DNA from: Cristatella mucedo
Lineage: Eukaryota; Bryozoa; Phylactolaemata; Cristatellidae
Direction: 5' to 3'
NCBI GenBank assembly: GCA_009760855.2
Contig: WPIO01000115.1
Location: 912,501-976,500, forward strand
Length of the DNA: 64,000 nucleotides
In this document: piece by piece, positions 13,171-24,444 of the stretch
Layout: the number at the start of each line of letters is the position of its first letter
Numbering within the stretch: the stretch's first letter is position 1
Made by a program: the position numbers and the translations under genes
The notes under the pieces: model-generated
The model's database searches: none
What the model was told of the DNA's origin: nothing
The model's input: the letters and a program-made list of their open reading frames with translations, nothing else

Positions 13171-13667
13171 GAACAAATTTTTAAACTAAATTCGGCATAA
13201 AGCTTCTACTAACAGCGGATGCCGAGAAACGTAAACAACGTTTTACTCTGTGAAGTTGACCATCTGTGCGACACGATTATGCAAATATGCTCAGCATAAT
13301 ATTTAAGTTAGGGCTAATAGCACGTTTTGAAAGTTTCAGAAGAGAAGAAGAGAGCAGAACATTTTCCAAGTAATGTGGTCAGGTTCGTTCCGATACTTGT
13401 ACCAACATATCAAAACAGGTAAAAATCTTGTCAACAGGTATTCAAGTATGGGTAAAATAAAATATTGATCATTCTAGCTTGCTTCCAAGCAGTTTTATTA
13501 ATTGCCAATTGAAGAGAGATTACACAAAGCGGAAATATTCGATGAATTTTTACTCATAGCACGTGCCTCAGGGCAGTATTTATTCGGGTTAGTCCATCGT
13601 GTCATCTCTGAACTTTTTCATTAATCTTCAATACCAAGGGCTTTAATTCAATGACTGCTCCGTAAAT
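13171..13667. other. No recognised gene
   Basis: AT-rich spacer between a plus-strand LINE tail on the left and a minus-strand LINE tail on the right. No motif seen. Confidence 0.5.
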
Positions 13668-13699
<32 letters not shown>

Positions 13700-14660
13700 T
13701 CACTTGATGAAGCGCCCTCAGAGAACTTTATCTCTCTCTACGCGCTTTACATTTGCTGTAAAGTGAAATGCAATTGAAAGGTAAGTAAAATCATGCTTGA
13801 AAAACAAACGAAATGAATAATATGGTTAGGGGTGACATGCACAGGGTCAGCATGCAAATGTGGTTAGTGGCAGCATGCACAGTGTCAGCACGCATAGGCA
13901 CATGAAGGACGAATCACAGGGACCCACTGAATGCTGTCCTAAATAGGTGTGTTTTTAATGTTCCTTTTAAATGTGGTCATGTCAGGGGATGTTCTGACGC
14001 AGGTCGGGAGGGAGTTCCAGGCCTTGGGAGCGTATGAACTAAATGCACGTCTCCAAAGGATTTAAGGGTTGTATGAGGTATTTGTAGACTGCTGGATTCC
14101 GAAAAGCGGGTGGTACGATGCTTAGCCTGATGGGGTAGTATATCTGACAGATAGGCTGGAGCCATAGAATGAAGGGACCGAAAAGTGAGCGACAAAACCT
14201 TGAAGTCAATCCGTTGCTTGATTGGTAGCCAGTGCAGGTCAGCGAGAAGTGGAGTAATGTGGCAACTGCAACGCTCACGACATACAAGCCTAGCTGCAGA
14301 GTTTTGCACCAGCTGCAATCGCCTGATCGCACATGCTGGTAGGCCAGTGAGCAGTGAGTTGCAGAAGCCGAGACGAGATGTCACGAATGCATGGACCAAC
14401 TTGGACGTGGTATTTTTATCTAAACAGGCCCGAATTTTAGCAATGTTATGAAGCTGAAAATAGGTGGATTTGACTGTGGAGCTGATATGGTCGTCTAACG
14501 AGAGGTCGCTTTGGAATATGACACCTAGATTTCGAGCTGATTCAACTGGAGATATGCTGGCAGGGCCAATTTTGAGAGTCAGCCTTTCCAATCTCTGGAT
14601 CACACTGGGTTTGCCCATAACTAGTAAGTTTGTTTTAGGTATGAGTTAACTCCAGCATGA
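13668..14660 (-). mobile_element. LINE family A 3' half, antisense, fairly young
   Basis: The plus strand starts with about ten ATA/AAT units (the tail), then the hairpin. On the minus strand an open frame at 13977-14618 (213 codons) covers MGKPSVIQRLERLT through HWLPIKQ to a frame break near the C-terminus. The 5' truncation point is just before the MGKPS codons. Its sequence is close to the 18605 and 35591 copies, so it is one of the younger insertions. Confidence 0.88.
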
Positions 14661-14744
14661 TACTCCTCCTTCATCAGTATAAAGCTAGCGTCTTTGTGAA
14701 ACGATATCTGGAAGACACGAAAAAGTATCGCTTGTTGAATGCTG

Positions 14745-14930
14745 GTCCGAGTCAGGTACGAAGTAGCCCGATGCACAAAAAGTCGTAGGTTTGAGTCATG
14801 CCATGGGCAATTCTCTATTGCCTACAGCTAGCCGGAGTTTAAAACCAGCTCTCTCGACGGACAATTGGCTCGATCTGTAGGCATCTCGGTGAGTGCCTGG
14901 TACCTGCAGCAGATAGTCCTTAATTGCAAA
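14745..14930 (+). mobile_element. Possible tRNA-derived SINE fragment
   Basis: It has a B-box-like GTAGGTTTGAGTCATGCC at about 14788 and a following GC-richer tract (GCATCTCGGTGAGTGCCTGG) that looks SINE-like. The A box is weak. This is only a suggestion from pattern. Confidence 0.3.
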
Positions 14931-15054
14931 CTTACAGTTTTTTAAAATAACAGCCAATCGACTAGTATATACATATGTATATTAAGATGTGATTAACATC
15001 TATAAAATATAACAATGTGTGTTACATAATGTATGTTGCCGAATAATAGTATAT

Positions 15055-15075
15055 TTATATATATATATGTATGTA

Positions 15076-15108
<33 letters not shown>

Positions 15109-15113
15109 TACAT

Positions 15114-15179
<66 letters not shown>

Positions 15180-15180
15180 A
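15055..15180. repeat. Palindromic (CA)n(TA)n(TG)n microsatellite
   Basis: AT/GT-rich tracts at 15055-15110 are followed by (CA)n at 15114-15131, (TA)n at 15132-15154, and (TG)n at 15155-15178. The CA and TG arms are complementary around the TA core, giving a perfect-looking inverted repeat of about 65 bp. Confidence 0.9.
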
Positions 15181-15184
15181 TAAT

Positions 15185-16045
15185 ATTATAAGAAATGTGG
15201 ATATTTAAATGAGGGTAGAAGAGGACCTCCGGTTTACTTCGCTTTCTTTACCGCTCTAAACGTCTGCAAAGGTAGCTTGTTTAATAAACTTTTCTGTTTA
15301 ACGATGCCCAAAATACTTAAATAGCAACTCTAATTTTTATTGTATAGCCAGAGAGATACACTAGTGTCCAGCAGATTAGTATTAGAGCAGGTACCATGCT
15401 CTACTCAAAGGACATTACCGTTCCGTAATCCATAATTGCCATACTTAGTACAGTAATTTGTTTTATAAAGTAGTATTTGAAGTAATATTCACAATGTTTG
15501 GCCATAAATACGAAGCTTAGGGATTGCTTTGTAATTAATTTGTCTGCATTTTTGCAAATGATTTTCCTCAATGCAAAGATGCGATTCTCATAAGCAACCG
15601 TTCGTGTTTTCGAATTGATATTTGTACGTGCATGATGCAATTTTCTAGAGCAAAGTAATAAAGTAGGATGTGAAATATAATGCTGAAACCGCGTTCCTTC
15701 AATTGCATGTGCTCTTTCTTTCTCTATCAAATGTCAGTGCATAATTTAAAAATCTGACATTAAATGAAGTGCTAAATGGTTAGCCGGTGTATGTTAGCAT
15801 TCTGCACAGATAGAAAAGAGGTCTACCAGCCAGAAAATGGAATGTCTGCAGTAGGCCAAAGGCAATGCAATATGATTAGCCTTAGTAAATACCCAAGTTC
15901 TTTTTTGACAATCTTTAGATAAAATAGTGAAATCAAAAACGTATATGTGCATGAGTGGTAGTGTAGACCTTACTTTTTGTACCCAGCACTTTAAATGTTT
16001 CTCCTAAATACCTTCGTGAGTATACGGGCTTTACTCACTTGTCAC
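15185..16045. other. No recognised gene
   Basis: AT-rich. A 109-codon minus-strand open stretch (15401-15730) has no recognisable domain and no clear splice context; I do not call it a gene. Confidence 0.4.
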
Positions 16046-16049
16046 ATCA

Positions 16050-16465
16050 CAGTGAACATTAACTTATCATGGAAAACTGTCCAGCTAGGCTTGTCTGTCG
16101 TGATCGTAGAAGCTGCCAAATCACACCACTTCTCGCCGATTTGCACTGGCTCACAGTCAAACAACTCATTGACTTCAAGGTTGTGTAACTCACTTTTAAT
16201 TCCCTTTATCCTTTGGCAACAGCCTAATTATCAGATCTACTTCCCCACCAGGCTAAGCAGCGTACAACCCAGTTTTTATAATCTGATTGTTTACCTAAAC
16301 TTCACACAATCCTTTGGAGACCATGCCTTTACTTTGTATGATTTCAAATAGTGGAACTCATTTCTAATATGTATCAAGACATCTGCTAACTTGTCCGTAT
16401 TCAAAAAAAAACTATATCAGATTTTATTTATAACAGAATTTAGTAGGTTTCTGTGATTTGACCAT
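16050..16465 (+). mobile_element. LINE family A C-terminal fragment, old
   Basis: It matches the C-terminal domain DNA from the AARLVC codons (CAGCTAGGCTTGTCTGTCG) through the HWL-equivalent and FGDHAF codons to the start of the 3' UTR. It stops at the edge of the next, oppositely oriented tail at 16466. Confidence 0.75.
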
Positions 16466-16690
16466 ATAATAATAAGAATAATACAAAAACACCAGTGAAA
16501 GCGCCCTCAGAGAAACAATCTCTTCTTCGGCGTTTTACAATTGCTGCACCGGAAGCACGATCGAATGGTTAGTGATAGAATGCTAGCTAAACAACAAGAA
16601 TAACATGGTTCAAGGTCATATGTACAAAGTGAGCATGCAAATGTGGTTAGTGACAGCATGCACAGTGTCAGCAGGTATATGGGCATGCAG
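16466..16690 (-). mobile_element. LINE family A 3' UTR and tail, antisense
   Basis: Starts with ATAATAATAAGAATAAT, then AAAGCGCCCTCAGAGA on the plus strand, followed by the antisense 3' UTR (GCAAATGTGGTTAGTGACAGCATGCACAGTGTCAGCA). It is joined directly to a sense fragment at 16691. Confidence 0.8.
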
Positions 16691-16865
16691 GTAATGTTCC
16701 AAAGTGACCTTTTGTTAGATGACCGCATCACATCCACAATCAAACCTGGCTACTTTTAGCTTCATACAATTGCTAAAATTATGGCCTGTTTAGACAGGGA
16801 TACCTAATTTAATTTCATCCATTCATTTTTGATATCACGTCTTGACTTCTGTAATTCAAAAAACT
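16691..16865 (+). mobile_element. LINE family A internal fragment, sense, joined to an inverted tail
   Basis: Begins at the GVIFQSDLSLDD-equivalent codons (ATGTTCCAAAGTGACC) and ends at SRLDFCN. Together with the inverted tail on its left it looks like an element whose 5' part was inverted. The junction point in the element nearly matches that at 24445. Confidence 0.7.
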
Positions 16866-17384
16866 TCTTGACGTCTTGACCCAGGTCACGGGTTAGAGGC
16901 CAGCGGTGGGCTGTCACATTTGGCCCAGTGAAAGACGGGATGACAGCCATAATTTCTCATCTGCCACTATGTTTATAATGCTGTTAAATTGGCTCAGCTA
17001 TACCCAATTACGAATAGTTTTACGAAATAAGTGCCGCTTTGAGGCAAGACCCAGATTTTCGTTAATGCTGAATTAGACTAATGAGCTTCGCTAGTATTGT
17101 TACTGTTCGTGACCTAGATCACAAACTCAGTCTTGGGTACCTGCCGACTCAATATGCAAGGTAGGCAATGTACTAGTATGTCAATAATTTTATTCATCAT
17201 GCTTGAAGATTCAATAGAATGAATTTCAACAGTAAAATATCATTTGGAGAGCCTATGAGACTGAATTTGCTTAGGGAATCTACTATAGATATACCTTAAT
17301 ACACAGTTTATAGCCTTAATCTCATCAATGTGATAACTAAGATCAAAATACTAGACTAGAAGCACCCATCCTTTTTCTATAATC
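16866..17384. other. No recognised gene
   Basis: AT-rich spacer. A B-box-like GGTCACGGGTTAGAGGCC near 16884 hints at a SINE scrap, but no A box is clear. Confidence 0.35.
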
Positions 17385-17875
17385 CAAAGTTCTTATGCTG
17401 ACCCACAAAGCCCACAACTGCTTGGCTCCTTCGTACCTAGCTGAACTACTGCACCAGTTTCAGTCTCTTAGTGCTCTCAGGTCCTCTGTGGATAATAAGT
17501 TATATGTTCCGTTCCTTCGATTAAAGACAGTTGGCGACAGAAGCTTTAGCTCTGCCGGAATTATTGGGACTCGCTTCCACAATTCTAATGCAACGAAAAC
17601 TACGCTCCTGCTGCCAACTACTGGTAATCTGTCTCAGCTTTCCTGAGCTGCTACTTCCATGCTACTCACAAGCTCAACTGCTCTCCTGACACTGCTATGT
17701 TTCACACTTTCTCTTTGTTGTGGGAGACTAAGTCTATTGGCTACCGAATGAGTACCAAAAGCCGCTTAGGCAGTGAGTGGGCTATATAAAACCCTCCTGC
17801 CTAACACCCAAAGAGTCTTTATGACTTTGTTGAGTTACAGACAGAGATACATTCCTGGCTTCCAGTGTCGCCTGG
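17385..17875 (+). mobile_element. LINE family B 3' fragment
   Basis: It encodes the C-terminal domain of a second LINE family (17395-17646): HNCLAPSYLAELL, then PFLRLKTVGDRSFS. It is followed by a 3' UTR containing TGCTACTTCCATGCTACTCA, CCGCTTAGGC and GAGTTACAGACAGAGATACA. The UTR has no family A hairpin. The same 3' region recurs at 37130, 44640, 46965, 48740, 54565 and 59290. Confidence 0.75.
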
Positions 17876-17879
17876 TATT

Positions 17880-18604
17880 CTTCACCGTGCATGCGATTGG
17901 TCGTTAGGACATTCGATCGAATGATTGCAAGCTCACTGAAATTGCCAGACTGTGCAGGGAGCCTTCAAGTTTCAAGCAAGCAAACGGACGAACGGAATAC
18001 ATTTCATCAAGTTGTAGTGAGCAATATCGTTGTAACCGAATGTTTTTCTCCTAACGAAGCCCCGGAGCTACCCGAGACTATCCTTTTCCCAGTAATGACC
18101 TCACCGTAACTGGCCGGGTGCTTGTTTCCCAGAGGGTTCGCAGCTACGAAGCCTTGTGTGGGCGATGCGGGCTTACAACACTGGCAGTTCGCGATAATTT
18201 CCCTGCAGTTTTGGCACGCAAAAGCATTGAGTTTTAACAGTTGAATCACAGCCGACGTTTAGCCCTCGTGCAAAATAACCCTAGTAATGTCTGGATATTT
18301 TTTAGGCTCTCTCGAGAATATGAGGGCTTATGTATCTTCGTGGAATTAAACCTCGAAGTTGATAATTAATAATAATCGAACTTTGGATGGTCTGCAAACG
18401 CTGGGTAAGACACGTGGCATTTTATTTGTAGCGTTTTTATTTAAAGCTTTAAGCACACAGTAATATTTTTTCAACGTGTTACTGTAATTGTAGCTACTTT
18501 CATACAATTGACACAATGCTGTCCGTGCGAGAATATCTGCTTCACCTCTGCTGCTATATCCTCCCTCCGATCTGTCATCATTGGTAGATAGTTTCAACAC
18601 GACA
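17880..18604. other. No recognised gene
   Basis: Mixed composition. Short open stretches occur on both strands (17891-18109, 18007-18249 and 18346-18600) but no motif is recognised. This is the 5' flank of the longest LINE A copy. Confidence 0.4.
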
Positions 18605-20880
18605 CTAGCTGAGCGCTCGACGAGCTTGCATCTCTGACAAAGCTCACTGTGCGCCCCCGCCCAGACGGCCTATGGTTTACCACAGACATTAAACTAGCCA
18701 GGTCTACTAAACGAAAGCTTGAAAAAGCATACAAAAGATCCGGACTAACTGTCCATCGACAGGCATATGAAGACTACTGTAGGTCGTACCAATCGATCCT
18801 AGCAAATGCTAAATCTAATTTTTATAAAAACATTGTTGAATCACAGATGCACAATCAGAAAATGCTGATGTCGACAATAAACCATCACCTCAACCGTTCC
18901 CAGGTTAGCTCATTACCTAATGATCCTAATGATGATCTAGCCGATCGCTTCTCTCGATTCTTTGTGCAGAAGATAGACAAGATCAGGGAATCCATCCCTG
19001 CAATGACAACCTCCCCACTAGAATGCGGTTCCTCGGTTCCTGGCTGCACCTCAATGTCTGCATTTAAGCAGGTCACTATTGATCTAGTCCTAAAGTTCGT
19101 ATCTCAATCAAAGAAGACAACAAGTCCTCTGGACCCTTTTCCCACTGTCCTGCTCCTACGTTGCATTGATCTGCTGCTGCAATGCATAACTAACATAATT
19201 AATATGTAATTTGCCTCAGATCATGTCCCAGCACCTTTCAAAAAAGCTGTAGTCAGGTCACATCTCAAGAAAACTACACTTGACCAAGAGAACTTGAGCG
19301 ACTACCGCCTAGTTTCCCGTCTACCATTCCTATCAAAGACACTCGAACGGGTCGTGGCAGACCAGCTGAACTCGTATATCGAAACCTCACACCTTGCTAG
19401 TAAGTTCCAGTCTGGCTTTAGAGCTAATCACAGCACAGAGTCAGCTTTGCTTCGGGTATATAACGACCTACTCAGGAATGCAGGCATGGGTAGAGTGTCT
19501 CTTTTTGTTTTGCTTGATCTTTCGGCAGCTTTTGATACCATCGATCACAAAGTTCTTCTAGAGCGCCTCTTATCTTGCCTGGGCATCACTGGCACTGCTC
19601 TGCAGTGGTTCAGGTCCTATCTCAGTGGGAGACTCCAGAGTATTGACATGAATGGCCAAAGATTATCTGAAGTACATCTGAAATATGAATTACCTCAGGG
19701 CTCAGTGCTAGGTCCAGTTCTTTTCAAGGTTTATACTCTGCCTCTTGCTGATGTGATTTCCAAGCACAATCTAGGCTTTCACTTCTATGCAGATGACACT
19801 CAGTTGTACCTTTGCTTTGATCCCTCCCAGCCTTCGAGCACCTCAAATTCTCTAAACTCACTAGCTGCATGCACTGATGACATCCGCACATGGATGGCAG
19901 CAAATTTTTTAAAACAACTATGACAAAACTAACTTACTAGTTATGGGCAAACCAAGTGTGATCCAGAGATTGGAAAGGCTGACTCTCAAAATTGGCTCTG
20001 CCAGCATATCTCCAGTTGAATCAGCTCGAAATCTAGGTGTCATATTCCAAAGCGACCTCTCGTTAGACGACCATATCAGCTCCACAGTCAAATACGCCTA
20101 TTTTCAGCTTCATAACATTGCTAAAATTCGGGCCTGTTTAGATAAAGATACCACGTCCAAGTTGGTCCATGCATTCGTGACATCTCGTCTCGACTTCTGC
20201 AACTCACTGCTCACTGGCCTACCAGCATGTGCGATCAGGCGATTGCAGCTGGTGCAAAACTCTGCAGCTAGGCTTGTATGTCGTGAGCGTTGCAGTTGCC
20301 ACATTACTCCACTTCTCGCCGACCTGCACTGGCTACCAGTCAAGAAACGGATTGACTTCAAGGTTTTGTCGCTCACTTTTAGGTCCCTTCATTCTATGGC
20401 TCCAGCCTATCTGTCAGATATACTACCCCATCAGGCTAAGCATCGTACCACCCGCTTTTCGGAATCCAACAGTCTACAAATACCTCATATAAACCTTAAA
20501 TCCTTTGGAGACCATGCATTTAGTTCATATGCTCCCAAAGCCTGGAACTGCCTCCCGACCTGCATCAGAACATCCCCTGACCTGATCACACTTAAAAGGA
20601 ACCTAAAACACACCTATTTAGGACAGCATTTAGTGGGTCACTGTGATTCGTCCTTGATGTACTTATGTGTGCTGACACTGTGCATGCTGCCACTAACCAC
20701 ATTTGAATGCTGACCCTGTGCATGTCACCCCTAACCATATTATTCATTTCGTTTGTTTTTCAAGCATGATTTTACTTACCATTCAATTGCATTTCACTTT
20801 ACAGCAAATGTAAAGCGCGTAGAGAGAGATTAAGTTTTCTGAAGGTGCTTTATTAAGTGAATTATTATTATTATCATTAA
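18605..20880 (+). mobile_element. LINE family A, longest coding copy in the window
   Basis: It runs from the end of EN and the EN-RT linker through the complete RT and C-terminal domain to the 3' UTR hairpin and an (ATT)n-like tail. EN itself is missing, so the copy is 5' truncated. The linker has WFTTDIKLARSTKRKLEK and SGLTVHRQAYEDYCRS, typical of L2/CR1-clade ORF2. It is close to the open copy at 35591, so both are probably recent insertions of the same lineage. Confidence 0.9.
18649..20713 (+). pseudogene. LINE A ORF2 (linker, RT, C-terminal domain) with one stop and two frameshifts
   Basis: Linker residues are open from 18649 to an in-frame TAA at 19207. The same frame reopens and runs through the RT: SDYRLVSRLPFLSKTLERV, then motif A LDLSAAFDTIDH, PQGSVLGP and the catalytic YADD box, until a deletion near 19915 in ANFLK. 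The frame then shifts and continues from 19943 (MGKPSVIQRLERLT) through the C-terminal domain with LADLHWLPVKK. A missing A near 20606 shifts the last 15 or so codons. The catalytic aspartates are present. ORF2 of this clade supplies nicking and target-primed reverse transcription. This copy can no longer make an intact protein. Confidence 0.85.
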
Positions 20881-20884
20881 AATT

Positions 20885-21193
20885 TAATGCCATTCCATCT
20901 GAAATCCAGTGCGTTAATTTCTGTCAATTTTTTTAAGTGCTCAGAGCAGAGATCACACTAGCCGATCCGTCAGGTCTGAGTCTTAACCTTTGATTTAGCT
21001 CACTGTGCCTATTCATCGTACTTAATCTCTACTTGTCAGTCTGATTTTTGAATTTCACTTATCCTTTCTAACCTATTATCATGCAGGGAGTTGTCAACCT
21101 CATGAACAATAAATGTTGAGTTCATAAAAGATATGTTTGCTATTTTCATAATGTTCTTGGGTTGAAAAATATTTGAGTCGCTGAAACTACTGC

Positions 21194-21237
<44 letters not shown>

Positions 21238-23165
21238 TTATATATATATTAAATAAATGAGTACGGCAACATTTTTTAGAATGAATTGTATATACATCAG
21301 CCTGGTTTCCAAGTCGCGTTTTCTAACTGTGATCACCAGCTGCTGTTTGTTGTAGCAGCAGTTAAGGCTGCATCTTCGTTAGGTAATTCAGGCAATTGAT
21401 TCAGCTAACCTTCACTGTACTTTGATCGCAGAAGCTTACGTATTTACTGACTCAATGAAATCAAAACCACTGCTAAAGATATGATTGTATCCTAAGTCAG
21501 GGATATGAGTGCAGCACATTTTAATAAATATCAAACTACTCAGGTGGTATTAACCATATTTCCAAATAGCCACGTTAGAGCTACCATATTTTTGCAATGT
21601 CTTCCAGCTTTGATCTGGTTTCACGAAGAAATTAACAAGAAATTAGGTACCAGATTTAGTGCAGATCCATAAAAGCTTGCATGATATCAGGTTACCTACC
21701 GATAGAGGGGCTCTGTTAGCTCTATGGGAAGCATGGGTTTTGATTGGTCGCCGACGTCAATATTTAGTCTATCGGGTCGAAATGTAGACGGATAACTCTT
21801 ACCAGAGTTTAAAAATAATGTACGATGTATAAGATCTGCTTAAACGAGAGGAAACGGGTGAGAAAGCTGAGCAAGCAAGTTATCGAAGGTTCTATCTACA
21901 CGGTTTGTTTAGCTTTCACTGTCATCCGGCTTATAGGAATTGCAAAAGTGAACCCTGCCTTTCCGAACGTGGGGACGGGAGATAGCTTCAGTTTTCATAA
22001 AAGAAACTTAAACTGTCTTTCTGTAATACGATTAAGTGGGAACTTGAAGTACGCAAGATTCATGTCTGGTTTAGAACCGTTTCAAATAAATGGATTTTGA
22101 AATGTTTGCTTACTTTCGCTTTAACTTTATTCATTAGCATTTTCGGATTAATCCTTAGCTTTTTGCCACCAATATGAAAATAGAAATATGATAACTAAGT
22201 ATTTAACATCGTCATGGGGTGCCTTATTGAGCACTTGCTTATACTTAAATACTTAGTTATAATAAAAAATAATAAAATAGCGTCAGGTAAGAACTCGGTA
22301 TCAATACAGGTTATTTACTTAAATATGCTTCTTGACTTAAGCACTTGACCTTGGTCGTCAAAAGTAAGCATTTTACCCCTGAGCTGAAGAGGGAAGCTGG
22401 CATATGGAGAGTTGGTAGTGTAGCAGTCTGATCAAACCGATCTCGACTAAGACTGCTAAACGAGTACTTTATGGTACCTCAAGCTCAAACACTTCAGCGA
22501 CATCTTGAAACTTTGAGGAAAATATTTCGTCCTATTTGTGGGGTGACAGTATTTCTAAAACAATTAGAAGGAACGTGTAATGAGACAACCACTCTTATCG
22601 CTTTTTTTCTGCATAGGTTTGCCAATCTACTAACTTAACCTTATCATTTCTATTGAGTCATCTCTACCAAAAAGATCCATTCATCTGTAATCATGTATGG
22701 CCCACTTAAATCGGTGAGGCAAACGCTCAGTCTTATTCACCGATATATAAATAAGGCTGTGGAATCAACTAACTTTTTTGTTTAGATGCAAGATTCATGA
22801 AGGTCACAGGTATAATTCTAGAGCTCAAACTCTCATTTAACTCAAATCTCCCACTTCTTTAGCCCAAGTTTAAAATTCGGACGCTTAATAGTTGTTTAAT
22901 GCATCTCTCAAAATTGACGATTTCCAGAAGACTTGGGTGATAACCTAACTTCAAATTAGCTGACACTGAAGGATTTGCTCTGTATACCAATCATCTTATC
23001 ATGCCTGTTCCTGTCCATTTGAATATCTGCAGTTTGATAGAGCAGAACGCTTCATTTTGATAATATTAGTATGGTCAAGTTAATGCAATACTCGATCAAA
23101 AAGCATATATTTAGCTATATATTAGCATGAATTTACATACTGATTAATATTCACTGTAGATCATT
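20885..23165. other. Quiet AT-rich stretch upstream of the Kunitz pseudogene
   Basis: No LINE or SINE is recognised. A 91-codon open stretch at 21825-22100 shows no known motif. Apart from the microsatellite at 21193 I see nothing identifiable. Confidence 0.4.
21193..21250. repeat. (AT)n(GT)n microsatellite
   Basis: About 26 nt of alternating AT followed by about 18 nt of alternating GT and a short AT run. Confidence 0.9.
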
Positions 23166-23169
23166 CAAA

Positions 23170-23827
23170 ATGAAGTCAGCTATGACACTTGTTACTGTCC
23201 TATTCTTTGTGGTAAGTGCATTGCAACATTACAATAAAGTCGTTGTTAAAATCTTCTTTGGTATATTTCAGAGCAGATTATGGAAGTGTTGAAAAATTTC
23301 TAAATGCCAAGTCAAAGCCTTAGAGAATTCTTAAATGGTTATTTTACCCCTCTTTTTTCTTTAGGTCATGGCTTAAGCGAACCTGGGACACGAAGGTAAT
23401 TTGAAGAACTTTCGTAGGATTATTTGAGCCATACTGTGTGGTAAAAGCTCAACAGAATATATCGCGTCAACCAATCACAAATATATTCGAATTACCACGT
23501 AAAGCCAATTTTTATTAAGCTCACAAAGAAAGCATAATAGTCAAATTCTGAGTTCACCTCTTTGCATATGTCTCGCTTCTCTCACTCTGATAAGAGCACT
23601 ATAATCTCACAAAATGCCAAGATACGTACCATCTGTGTAAATCTTGCTAGTTTCAAGTATGCAAATTACCTTCCGAGACTGGACCTTTTCTGGCGTACAT
23701 CCCGAGCTTCTTCAACGACCACAAGGAGTGCGCCTGCAAGGTTTTTATACTTGTTGATTGTGGCGGAAACAAAAACCGATTTACCACCGAAGAATTCATC
23801 TACAAATCGTGTCACACAAGTAAGTAA
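23170..23827 (+). pseudogene. Kunitz-domain paralogue, three exons, apparently broken
   Basis: Exon 1 (23170-23211) begins MKSAMTL and ends at GTAAGT; it aligns with exon 1 of the gene at 3298. Exon 2 (23365-23395, 31 nt) follows CTTTAG and ends at GTAATT, with the same phases 0 and 1 as its homologue, but its fourth codon is TAA (23374-23376). Exon 3 (23658-23819) is 162 nt, exactly the length of the other copy, and is fully open. It keeps GNKNRF and the extra cysteine before core cysteine three. Core cysteine two is Phe, core cysteine five is Ile, and YGGC is changed to LVDC. The lost cysteines come from two different disulfides, so two unpaired partners would remain. All four splice sites look usable. 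I read this as a pseudogene. A diverged working gene with another exon 2 is possible but I found no in-frame alternative. Confidence 0.75.
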
Positions 23828-23829
23828 AA

Positions 23830-24235
23830 AATCCCTCTTTTCAATGTATCAATGGAACCGAATAGGTAAAAGCAGTATTTTAAGTAGGTGTGCTGACTTT
23901 CGCTCTTAAATTATCTTAGCAGATATAACGATGCTTAAATACTGTTATTGTTGTCGTTATTTAAATGCTGACAATTTTCATATAAGAATTTAAGATATAC
24001 CATAACGCCTTCAAATACATTCCATTTTGTTTTCGTATGCATGTCGAAGCATTCAAATTAATAGTATTTCACTTTAACGGATGCAGATTATAATTTTTGC
24101 CTCTCGCTCATTATCACGTGAATATTTTGAGCAAGTAATATACGGATTTACGAGCTGTTTGAGGATGCAAAATAACTTTTCTGGAATATCCGGATTAACA
24201 CTATTTGAGCGATTTGATAAATTTAATAATAATTC
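23830..24235. other. No recognised gene
   Basis: AT-rich 3' flank of the Kunitz pseudogene. A segment after CTTAGCAG (about 23920) weakly resembles the sequence after an acceptor downstream of the other Kunitz copy, so a fourth exon cannot be excluded. Confidence 0.35.
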
Positions 24236-24237
24236 TT

Positions 24238-24440
24238 TTATTAAAGAGCACTCAGAGAACTCAGTCTCTTTCTTAAAGCTTGCTATTGGTTACAACAGAA
24301 AACAAGGTCGAATGGATAGTGGTAGCTCAATAAACTATTCCAATAAGGTGGTTGGCTGTGATGCACACTGAGTCGGCATGCATGTGCAGTTAGCCTCACC
24401 GTTAGCCTCACACATTAGCTCATTATCAGCACACATAAGC
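24238..24440 (-). mobile_element. LINE family A tail fragment, antisense
   Basis: The plus strand reads TTATTAAAGAGCACTCAGAGAAC, then antisense 3' UTR remnants including CATGCATGTGCAGTTAG and ATCAGCACACATAAGCA. It probably belongs to the same old minus-strand element as 25265-26040, now split by the sense copy at 24445. Confidence 0.65.
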
Positions 24441-24444
24441 ATAT

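Noticed and set aside
13670-13700. Independent (AAT)n microsatellite
   Set aside because: It is the 3' tail of the antisense LINE at 13668-14660.
20110-20376. Antisense open frames (MSDKTLKSIR... type) recurring at 14185, 20110, 29084, 36362, 45690, 51802
   Set aside because: They are shadows of the LINE A C-terminal domain read on the other strand; they recur only because the LINE recurs.
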